From contig NW_022881614.1 of NCBI RefSeq assembly GCF_003369915.1, forward strand, positions 21,244,336-21,308,335: a DNA stretch of 64,000 nt, in the 5' to 3' direction. Made by a program: the position numbers and the translations under genes. Each line of letters starts with the position of its first letter. The stretch's first letter is position 1. The notes under the pieces were generated by a model, which saw only the letters and a program-made list of their open reading frames with translations, had not been told where the DNA came from and made no database searches. The stretch is from Drosophila miranda. Its lineage: Eukaryota > Arthropoda > Insecta > Diptera > Drosophilidae. This document shows, piece after piece, positions 55,755-64,000 of the stretch.

Positions 55755-57478
55755 ATGAAATTTTTACAACATAACATTCAATCTATTAAAGCCAATAAAA
55801 ACGACCTAGTATTCTACTTAAACAATGAAAACTTCGACTTTGCCATTCTGGCTGAAGTTTTCTCTCACGATCTCCGTTTTAGGAAACTAGCCAACTTCAA
55901 TATGTTAGAAAAACATAGAGAGGACGGTTATGGAGGAGTGGCGATTGCCTACAAAAAAGAATTAAGAGTTAAAAGACTGATATATGAGACAGAGCAAGAT
56001 ATAATTATAGCAAGAACCATCAACAACAAAGATAAATTTTTTATCACCTCAGTATATTTTGAACCTTTGTTGTCTCTTGCATCCTTCAAGCAAGCGATTA
56101 ACAATTTCCTTGAATATTTAGATGCATTCGGAAAAGTCATAATTGCAGGAGATTTTAACGCAAGACATACCTTTTCTGGAGACAGAACCAACAGTGGAAA
56201 GGGAACTTTTCTCATGCAAGCTATGTCAAATGCTGGCTACAGTCTAGCAAATGACCACAGTCTCACATTCAGAAGACACATCGACTCAACATCAGGGGCT
56301 GTACTCGATTTAACTTTCACAAAGGGTATTCATATAGAGAATTGGAAATACGAAAAGTTTTACCTAGGAGGCAGCCACCATCACCCAATAACCTTTGAAA
56401 CAGCAGGATATCAACACAAACTCAAAACTTTCCTTGCCAAAAACAGGCTACTGAAAAAGCTAAGCCAGTTTGAGGCCGACAAAGATATGGATAATTTAGC
56501 GAAGAACATCCAACAGGAAATAAAAGCAGCTACTTATGAAATCACAAACAAATGTCCAAAATTATGGTGGGACGAGAATTTAGCCAAACTTTTCAGGGAG
56601 TTTGCAGAGTCGCAGAAGAAGGCAGCTTCAGAACCCTTCTTTCAAAATTATTGTTCTGCTGTTAACCTCAAGGTTAAATGGAAAAAATCTGTTAAAATTG
56701 CCAAAAGAACTAGCTATGCCAGGAAGTTAACAGAGTTAAATGTAAAATCGAACTCAAGAGAAGCCTGGAGATTCTTCAGAAATCTAAAAAACTGTCAAGA
56801 GGACACCCCAGAAATTTTCGACCCTGACAAAGCTGGGCCATACCTGGAATTCCTTAACGAACAAATAACCTCAGAAGCAAAGGATGTAGACGAAGAAATG
56901 TACTCAACCAAGAACAATGAAAATCCTTTCTTTTCCTTGGAAGAGTTAGAGGCTGTGTTAGTCAGAAACAGAAAAACGGCAGGAGGAATAGATCACATCA
57001 CATACGAGATGCTGAGTGCTCTCAACACTAGTATAAAGACAGAACTTGTACATTTTTACAACCGTCGAGTGGCTATGTGCGATTTCCCAGTCGAATGGAG
57101 ATCTATCAGAATTGTACCAATACCGAAAAAAACATGGATCTGACTGACTTAAAACATTTTCGACCCATATCCCTCATTTCGGTTCTAGCCAAGACAGTAA
57201 ATGACATGGTGAAAGCCAGGCTGGAAAAGCATATACAAGAAAACAAGATTATACCCTACAAATCTTATGCATACCAAAAAAAAAACAAGTCTGCAGCGAT
57301 GTGCATAAATGATGTCATCAATGTGGTAGCGGCAAAGAAAAAGAACAAGGAACACGTTACTCTTGTGGTTGTTGACCTCAACAATGCCTACAATTGTGTC
57401 AACCTGAAATTCTTAAAAAGACTAATGGAAAATGAGTGTTTTCCTAAAACATACATTGACTGGATCATCAGTTTTATG
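55755..57478 (+). pseudogene. I-clade LINE ORF2 5' part, copy C: endonuclease and RT fingers
   Basis: 462 codons from ATG are open to TGA at 57141-57143. The endonuclease motifs are complete (NIQSIKANK, AEVF, GDFNARHTF, HHHPITFE), followed by a linker and the start of RT (KTAGGIDHITYEML). A frame change in a run of A residues (about 57125-57135), identical to copy B, precedes DLTDLKHFRPISLIS. RT then continues to the first catalytic Asp (VVVDLNNAYN) and is cut by hAT at 57478. Confidence 0.85.
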
Positions 57479-58483
57479 CATAGCTCGCAAACGACGGTCA
57501 ACACTTTATCCCTTTGCTGTCTCGTCACTGACAAAACCGAAAAAGACCACGCAGAAGCGGTCTCTCACTGAGCAGAACACTTTTTGTCTCTTCGCTTGTG
57601 TTATGTGTTTCGGGTTTTCGGTTGAGCCCGACACACGATCGGGTCTCACAATAACAGCTTAGAGAGACACTTTGGTCAAGCGCTCGCAGCAAAAGTGTCT
57701 TTAGATGAGCAGAACCCAAAAAGTGTCTGAGTAAAGTGTTTTTAGTTTTTTTTTCGTGTTTATGTTTATTTATTCATGTTTTTCGCATCTTTTTGGTTAT
57801 GTTATTGTAATATTTATACTTATTTGCGAATTTTCTGCAAACTGAAGAGACATGGATATGGATGTATGTATATATGTATGTATATATTTTGTATTAATAC
57901 GAATTTAGCTTAACCACTAACAATGAGTTAATATTTTCCGCACTTAAAGAGCAACGTTTTTCATTCAAAATATAATGAAGTGCTGAAAAGGCTCTTTCGA
58001 CCGATACCTGAGTGGCCGGTGTAGCCAGCACCACCTGTGCGAGCGAATTCAAGTGTGGTGATCTTAGCTTCATGTCGTTAAAAAGCTGCAATATATCGGC
58101 ATTTAATGGTAAACGGCCATTGTTCATAGCAAAGTTCTCCACATCAGTAAAAATTTTTGAAAGTTGTTCAGGAACAGGCTCATTTTGGGTTTGGGACAGT
58201 GTCTGACACAATTCACGAAGGCAAGTGATCGTTGCCACAGCCACCACACGTACAAGCACGCATACATACGCAAAAGACACTTTTTTCGTTCGCTCGCGAC
58301 AAGATGCTCAGTGAAAAACAGGAACAAAAGAGAAGTGAAAAAATCGGTCTTTGCTTGAGCGAAGAGCGAGTTGAGCAAAAACATATTTGATCGGGTCTTT
58401 TCAGTCCCTTTTCTCAATGTGTTCGTCAATGAGAGGTTTTTATCAGACACGCCGAAAGTTTCAACAGTTATTTGCGAGCTATG
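57479..58483 (-). mobile_element. hAT-type transposon, copy C, complete (1,005 bp)
   Basis: The ends are CATAGCTCGCAAA and TTTGCGAGCTATG, with GTTTTATG on both sides (57471-57478 and 58484-58491). This uninterrupted copy shows the target sites later hit by TRAM (CGGGT, 58393-58397) and by the LOA LINE (near 58317-58330) in the sister copies. It carries only the transposase C-terminus. Confidence 0.92.
57894..58280 (-). pseudogene. hAT transposase C-terminal fragment, copy C
   Basis: Same dimerisation-domain remnant as in copies A and B (TQVSVERAFSALHYI, then a LLVVKLNSY end). The catalytic domain is absent. Confidence 0.75.
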
Positions 58484-58491
58484 GTTTTATG

Positions 58492-59737
58492 TCTATGAGC
58501 CTACTGAAAATAGGGGAAGCTGTTCAGGTAGTTCAGGGAGGAATCCCACAGGGCTCTTGTCTGTCGCCCCTCCTTTTTAATGTATACACAAAAAGACTAC
58601 ATCAGATCTGTGATATAAATACTCATATGATGCAATTTGCAGATGACTTCGTTATAATCTCTCACAACAGAGAGTTTACTGTAGCGGTTGAAAACCTTAA
58701 TAAAAAACTAAATGACTTTAACCTTCTATGTGGTGATCTCGGTTTTAGCTTCAATCCAAGCAAATCTGCAGCAATGAATGTAGGAAAAAGGCAGGTCAGA
58801 GCGGTAAATATTTCTGTTAGAAATGTGCCTATACCAAATCGAAAAGATATCCGTTTCTTAGGCAGACTGATTAGCGCAAACATGTCAAATGTCAGTCATG
58901 TAAAAATGGTTAAAGAACAAACAAAAAAATGCAACAGACTCCTCCAGCTTGCGACTACTATCAAATCAGGTATAAAACCTAAAACAAGTACCAACATCTT
59001 CAAAGCTTTTATTAGAACAAAACAAGAATATGCTATCACAAGTTTTTCAGACATGGGATCTGGAGCAAGTAAAGATATAGAAATAGCGCAAGCTAAATCA
59101 CTCAGAAGGTGTGTTGGGGTGCCACCTGACACAAGCAAACACTATATTTTATGAGATTCTGAACAAGTACAGAAAGGACGACTGGAACATTCTATCAACA
59201 GATGCCTCAGTTACAGAAAGTACATGTGGCATAGGAGTAGTAGAATGGCCTAGTGGAAATATCCACAAGTACAAAATAGAAAACAGATTATCCTCAGTAG
59301 GTGCCGAACTCGTAGGCCTTAAAAAGGCCTGCGAACTATGTCTTAAATATAATTACAAAAAGGCTTTGATTTTAAGTGATGGATTAGGAGCTATTAATTT
59401 AATTAAAAATAAGAATACAGACTCGTACCTAGTGAATGATATTCACAACATAATTAACCAATCAGACATTCAGAAACTTGACATTCTATGGGTCCCTGGT
59501 CACAAGGGTGTGGCCATCAACGAAAAGACTGACATAGCAGCAAAAGCTGCTACAAGTGAGGGGTTTACAATAAATATAAAATACAGCTACAAGGAGGCTC
59601 AAAGAGAAATTAGGAACTTTTTAGTATACAAATGGAATGAGGACTACAGGACGAAGTGTAGGACGAAGGGATCCAGCCTCATAGACATATTTCCAGACAT
59701 ACCCAGTAAACCCTGGCATTTTTCTCTTAAATGGAAT
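58492..59737 (+). pseudogene. I-clade LINE ORF2 3' part, copy C: RT and RNase H, internally deleted
   Basis: RT resumes in frame after the target duplication (GGIPQGSCLSPLLFN, QFADDFVIISHN). The deletion near 59143 puts the RT frame into a stop at 59152-59154. The RNase H domain follows (STDASVTESTCGIGVVEW, GAELVG, SDGLGAINL, PGHKGVAINEKTD). The LINE ends at TTAAATGGAAT, where CR1 sequence begins. Confidence 0.85.
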
Positions 59738-60030
59738 TTGTGGACGTTGACATGCAATGACTGCATCTTTCAAGAGGCGATGCAGTTACTGCACCGTCAA
59801 GTGGCCCGTGTGACACCAGCAGAAGGCTGTTACGCGCGGATCCCAGGCAAAACGCAGCCCTCCTCCCGCCCAACCGACCGAGGGGCGCTGCCGCATGACG
59901 CGCGGTGCGTAGCCGAACCAAACGCGAACATGCAAGAAAGATAGCTATTAGACTAACATTCGAGGAAAATTAGTACTAAACTTACTAAGAAACTAAGCAT
60001 GAAATCAAAATACAAATACCACTACAGTTA

Positions 60031-62850
60031 CTAATTAATAGAAAGGTGTGTAAGGATTAATAATTTAATAAGAGGAAGAGAATTAGTGGTGGATATAATA
60101 TGGTAGAGGGAATTATAATCCGAGCATAAGACCCTAAACGGTTCATGCAAGGAATAATTCGATCTACAAAGTGGAAGGAACAACGGTATAAAATTTCTAG
60201 TCAGTCTAATAGGAATCGTGAAGTTTATGCGGCTCAACAGATCAGGGCTGTCTATGTCACCCCTGATCAAGTTGTGCATAAATATCACACCAAGCATTTT
60301 TCTACGGTTAACTAAGGATGGGAGGTTTACTAATAGTAGTCTACTAGAGTAAGATGGGAGTCTTACACCCGCATCCCAGTTAAGGCCCCGCAGAGCAAAG
60401 AGTAAAAAGTTTTTCTGTACTGATTCTATACGGTCCTGGTGTACTTTGTACTGAGGGCACCATACACAGGAGCCGTATTCTAAGATCGGACGAACAAGCG
60501 AGGTATAGAGAGTCTTTGTTATATAGGGGTCGTCAAATTCCTTTGACCACCTCTTTATAAACCCAAGTACGCCCATGGCCTTATTTACCATGGTAGAAAT
60601 GTGTTCTGAAAACTTTAACTTGGGGTCTAACATAACACCCAGATCATCCACCAGGGTAATTCTCTCAAGAGAACCACCAAATAGGGTGTAGGGAGCCAAC
60701 AAAGGGCTAGAACGATGAAATGTCATAACTTTGCATTTCGAGGCATTAAGGTGTAACAAGTTTGCACAACACCATGACTGAAAGTTATTGAGATCGGATT
60801 GCAAGCGAGAATGAAATGAAATGTCCTTGTACTGGACACAGAGTTTAACATCATCCGCATACATAAGTACTCGAGAGTATGTTAATACTGAAGGTAAGTC
60901 ATTAATAAAGAGTGTGAAGAGTAAGGGGCCTAGATGGCTGCCTTGTGGTACTCCCGAAGAAACCTTTACTGGGAAAGAGAGGGAGTTTTTGAAGAGGACT
61001 CTTTGAGACCTAGAACAAAGATAGCTAGAAATCCATCTCAGGAGTTTGGGCGGAAACCCTAAAAGGTCAAGTTTATGCGCTAAAAGGGAATGGTTTACAG
61101 AGTCGAATGCTTTACTAAAGTCGGTGTAAATAACATCCGTCTGTAAGTTACCTTGAAAGCCTTTAATAATGAAAGAGGTAAACTCTAACAAGTTCGTGGT
61201 GGTTGATCGCCGCCTTATAAATCCATGCTGAGTTGGAGATATAAGTGACTTGCAGAGATGTTGCAAGTGCGGAGTTAAAACCCTCTCAAACATTTTAGGA
61301 ATAGCGGATAACTTTGCTATACCTCTATAATTTTTTGCATCAGACTTGCTACCTTTTTTATGGAGAGGAATTATAAACGATTCCTTCCAGATCGGGGGGA
61401 AGCAAGAAGAATCAATGGATAGGGTGAATAGTTTAAGCAAAGGTCCACACAGAGCCTCGGCGCAGTACCTGAGTACACAACCTGGAACCCCGTCTGGACC
61501 CGGTGAAAACACCGGCTTAACTAGTCGAAGATCATGAAGTAGGGAACATTCATTTAACAAGGGACTGAAAATGCCGTTCGACCTCGGTAAACCGTATGGG
61601 TACGGATGACCAGAGTAGCTTTCCTCAGAATAGGTGGTTTGGAAGAATTGGGCAAAAAGATCGGCAATTGCCTGATCATTATTTGCCGACGTATTACAAA
61701 ATGATAGCGAGGATGGGTGTGCGGACGTTCTACGCTTACTGTTTACGAAGCTGTAAAACTGTTTAGGGTCCTGAGAAAAACGTATCCTGCATCGAGATAG
61801 GTAGTTCTTATAGCATTGAGCATTAAGAACTGAAAAGTTTGACCGAGCTAATACATAGCGAGAGTGAGAAGTAGGAGAACCCACTTCTTGAAATTTTTTA
61901 TAAAGTCTTGATTTTAAGTTTTTTAGACTGGATAACTCTTTGGTAAACCAAGGGGGTTTTCCGGATCTAGTCGGACAAGAAAGCGGGACACAAGAATCGA
62001 AAAATGTGCCAAGAGCATTGTAAAAAATGTTTGTGCCTTTTATGATATCAGTGCACAAGTACAAAGCGGACCAATCGAAATCCCTAATGAGGTTATTAAG
62101 CTTCGCAAACTCGGCTTTACGAAAGCAGCGGACACGTTCGGGCAGCCTACTCGACCGATCCAATACAGTTGGTCCTATATCTAGCGACACCTCGAAAGTA
62201 GGGTGGTAGGCGTCTTCAGGTATAGTGAGCGGAAGGGCTCGGGTTAACAACACTATGGTCGGATCCGATACAAAGCACAGATCAAGCAATCGACCCAAGG
62301 AATTATTCACATGGTTGACTTGAGACAGGGATAGGTCAAGCAAGCCGTCAACAAAGTCATGTCGTGACATGGGCACTAGAATACTAGACTCGTTTACCGA
62401 AGACCAAACAGTTCCTGGCAAGTTGAAGTCACCAAGAACTATCATACGATCTTTATCAGATAGCGAGGAAGAAACAGCGGTTAAAGCGGACAAGTGCTGC
62501 TCATAAATTGAAATATCCGAAGAAGGTGGGATATACGAGCAAGTAATGAATATAGCGAAAGCGGGAAGAATCAGTTTTACACACAGGAATTCCAGTTCCT
62601 GTTGAACTTGGACTGTGAAGTGTTCCGACGTGAAGTAAGAGTCCACTGCAATTAGAACCCCCCCTGCCCGTCGAGACGAACGGTCCTTTCTAAAAGTTGT
62701 GTACCGACCTGCCAAAACCTCGGAACTAAGAATGTCCGGCTTTAACCAGGTTTCAGTAAACACAATAACGTGGGAAGCAAATGCAACACTATCCCGGAAA
62801 AGAATGCTGAGCTTACTACGCAAGCCTCTTACATTCTGATAGGTTACTAA
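60031..62850 (-). CDS. CR1-clade ORF2: endonuclease and reverse transcriptase, uninterrupted
   Basis: The frame is open for over 930 codons. Endonuclease motifs: YQNVRGLRSK at the start (about 62845), FTETWL, RRAGGVLIA, GDFNLPG, DLCFVSD and YHPTFEV. RT motifs: GPDGVPG, IPLHKKGSKSDAKNYRGI, QHGFIRRRST, YTDFSKAFDSVNH, SGVPQGSHLGPLLF and MYADDVKLC. The C-terminus is the usual CR1 thumb region ending THLSIN. No ATG precedes the endonuclease motif in frame, so ORF2 would need re-initiation or another non-standard start after ORF1, whose stop overlaps this frame. It is the longest intact polymerase frame of the window. Confidence 0.88.
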   Translation of the reverse strand, partial: LVTYQNVRGLRSKLSILFRDSVAFASHVIVFTETWLKPDILSSEVLAGRYTTFRKDRSSRRAGGVLIAVDSYFTSEHFTVQVQQELEFLCVKLILPAFAIFITCSYIPPSSDISIYEQHLSALTAVSSSLSDKDRMIVLGDFNLPGTVWSSVNESSILVPMSRHDFVDGLLDLSLSQVNHVNNSLGRLLDLCFVSDPTIVLLTRALPLTIPEDAYHPTFEVSLDIGPTVLDRSSRLPERVRCFRKAEFAKLNNLIRDFDWSALYLCTDIIKGTNIFYNALGTFFDSCVPLSCPTRSGKPPWFTKELSSLKNLKSRLYKKFQEVGSPTSHSRYVLARSNFSVLNAQCYKNYLSRCRIRFSQDPKQFYSFVNSKRRTSAHPSSLSFCNTSANNDQAIADLFAQFFQTTYSEESYSGHPYPYGLPRSNGIFSPLLNECSLLHDLRLVKPVFSPGPDGVPGCVLRYCAEALCGPLLKLFTLSIDSSCFPPIWKESFIIPLHKKGSKSDAKNYRGIAKLSAIPKMFERVLTPHLQHLCKSLISPTQHGFIRRRSTTTNLLEFTSFIIKGFQGNLQTDVIYTDFSKAFDSVNHSLLAHKLDLLGFPPKLLRWISSYLCSRSQRVLFKNSLSFPVKVSSGVPQGSHLGPLLFTLFINDLPSVLTYSRVLMYADDVKLCVQYKDISFHSRLQSDLNNFQSWCCANLLHLNASKCKVMTFHRSSPLLAPYTLFGGSLERITLVDDLGVMLDPKLKFSEHISTMVNKAMGVLGFIKRWSKEFDDPYITKTLYTSLVRPILEYGSCVWCPQYKVHQDRIESVQKNFLLFALRGLNWDAGVRLPSYSSRLLLVNLPSLVNRRKMLGVIFMHNLIRGDIDSPDLLSRINFTIPIRLTRNFIPLFLPLCRSNYSLHEPFRVLCSDYNSLYHIISTTNSLPLIKLLILTHLSIN

Positions 62851-62858
62851 AAGAGAAG

Positions 62859-63877
62859 TTAGTTTTTTGGAAAGGTGGAAGCAAGACGGGAAGTTGAGGA
62901 AGAGGAAGTTGAGGTTGAGGTTGAGGGTGGCACACTGGAAAGGTTTGGAAGGGATATGGGGGGCCTATTCTTCTTCTTAGCCTTAAACTCCTTCACCACC
63001 AAATGCTCCGGCCAAAATTTGGCGGAGCAAATGGTGTCAAATTGAGTTGGGGAGATGCTTATCTTAAACGAGGCTATCTCCCTGGCATAAGAGAAGTTAA
63101 ATTTCTCCACCTTTAAGCCCACGGCTTTTATTTTGCTTTGAATAAAAGCAATTACATCATTAGATGTGAGGTCAGGGGCCAGCCGTGAAACAAAAACTTG
63201 TCGTTTTGGTGGGACTCCCACCAGTGGTTTAGTCACCACAGGCCTAGTACCTGTGTTGGCAATATCCGGAGGTCCGGAACGTCTATTTACTGGTGGGATC
63301 GGTATAGACGGGACAACTAGCGAACTTGCGGACACCACGGACACGGACGCTGCAGACGTACTTGGCTGCACATTCTCCGAGGCGATGAATTCGGCTACCG
63401 AATCTGCGTCGCCAGCAGCTGTCGTTGCCCTTGGAGTGGCAAACGAGATCAACTGCTGCACACTTGGAGTGGTCGGAGTCAGTTTTTCGGCGGCGCACGG
63501 CTGAGTGACGGTTGGCAATTGCAGATCCCGCGGAGTGACCTTTTTGCGCCTCGGAGACTCATTCAGCAGTTTTAAACCGCTAAACTGAGCCTCCATGGCT
63601 AGGAGCCGATCGTATTGGTTTTTAAAACCAACGGTCAGCTCCTTAAAGCCACTCCGCGTCTGCCTCATGAAAGCCACCATGTCTTTCTCTCCGCACGGCA
63701 TGCCTCGCAACTGTAATGCAAGCCATTACGTTTGGCTATAGCATCACTCACGAGGCCAGAAAATCCAGCGCATTTTGCGTGCACTACGCTGTCGCAGAGC
63801 CAGCAGGGGACATTCGGCTGATCGTGGGTGATCTGCTTCTTACAGCTTTTTTTGGCACAGACCACAGCGTATTCCAT
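62859..63877 (-). pseudogene. CR1-clade ORF1 with PHD-like finger (one frameshift)
   Basis: The ATG at 63877 starts a C4HC3 finger (CAKKSC, CWLCDSVVHAKC, CEAC). A one-base loss near 63690 shifts the frame. The second frame (to 62859) holds a helical segment (MRQTRSGFKELTVGFKNQYD), a Ser/Thr/Pro-rich linker, and a basic RNA-recognition-like C-terminal domain (RQVFVSRLAPDLTSNDVIAF), ending in a Ser/Thr repeat tail. CR1 ORF1 proteins bind nucleic acid. The shift separates the finger from the rest. Confidence 0.8.
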
Positions 63878-64000
63878 TTTATTTTATTATTTATTTATAT
63901 ATATACTATTATTTTCAAAACAAATTGGTATCAGACCAGTGTGCCAGACAACGCTCAAAGCGGAATTGGTAAAAAAAAAAAAGAGGGCAGAGTGGAGAGC

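Larger units (their letters stand above)
54021..59737 (+). mobile_element. I-clade LINE, copy C (with hAT insertion)
   Basis: LINE sequence at 54021-57478 and 58492-59737. It lacks the first 69 bases relative to copy B and its 3' end is replaced by a CR1 LINE. It is the best-preserved copy: ORF1 is open, and ORF2 is open to the shared frameshift. A deletion of about 300 bases (near 59143) removes the segment between RT and RNase H. Confidence 0.88.
59738..63990 (-). mobile_element. CR1-clade LINE, near full length
   Basis: On the minus strand: a short AT-rich leader, ORF1 with a PHD-like finger, ORF2 with endonuclease and RT but no RNase H, and a 3' region of about 290 bases ending at 59738. 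An ORF1 PHD finger is characteristic of the CR1 clade (DMCR1A-like in Drosophila). The 5' limit is uncertain; a poly(A) or T run near 63970 and the end of the window prevent a firm border. ORF2 is open throughout; ORF1 has one frameshift. Confidence 0.82.

Noticed and set aside
57479..57571. Continuation of the LINE RT frame into hAT (ends at 57571)
   Set aside because: The frame passes the hAT border by chance; excision of the insert restores the proper RT continuation at 58492.

Overview
This is eukaryotic DNA from a fruit fly. Three host loci can be recognised: three rows (thr), a MORN3-like gene and Orai (olf186-F). To my recollection thr and olf186-F are neighbours on Muller element C (D. 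melanogaster 2R, 54F). Everything else, over 80 percent of the window, is transposable elements, mostly nested and broken. The 653-4104 element is 3,452 bp with 372-bp LTRs. As I recall, these are the published dimensions of TRAM, a retrotransposon enriched on the Drosophila miranda neo-Y, which derives from Muller C. With a decayed thr copy and many INE-1/ISY-type insertions, the best inference is a degenerating neo-Y segment of D. miranda or a very close relative.

Layout. 1-6163: the 3' half of an I-clade LINE (copy A) carrying a hAT insertion, into which TRAM has jumped. 6164-11543: thr, with two frameshifts, two stops and a 1.1-kb foreign block. 11681-12350 (-): a two-exon MORN3-like gene with both exons open. 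13200-13739 (-): the last coding exon of Orai, without its upstream exons. 14232-17093 (-): a 5'-truncated second TRAM. 17111-18219: INE-1. 18628-29428: three tandem copies of a 3.2-kb foldback-like unit, ending in a PIF/Harbinger-like element (28963-29810). 29811-30284: apparently the displaced promoter and 5'UTR of thr. 30285-42168: LINE copy B with its hAT insertion, itself split by a LOA-clade LINE (34631-40009, -). 42169-44357: two INE-1 elements. 44365-46230: a fourth, partial foldback unit. 46231-54020: a BEL/Pao retrotransposon with an extra ORF after its integrase. 54021-59737: LINE copy C with the same hAT insertion. 59738 to about 63990 (-): a CR1-clade LINE.

How the parts relate. 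Target-site duplications give the order of events: hAT entered the LINE (GTTTTATG), then TRAM entered hAT in copy A (CGGGT) and a LOA LINE entered hAT in copy B (a 13-bp duplication). The sequence just 5' of LINE B matches the sequence just 3' of LINE A over 17 bp, including the thr start codon. This implies one LINE insertion at the thr start, later multiplied or split by segmental duplication. Shared lesions, and the pairing of INE-1 copies (17111 with 42169; 23176 with 43271), support duplication of a large block.

I see no tRNA, rRNA, CRISPR or prokaryotic features. Family assignments rest on motifs read by eye and on memory; no database search was possible.
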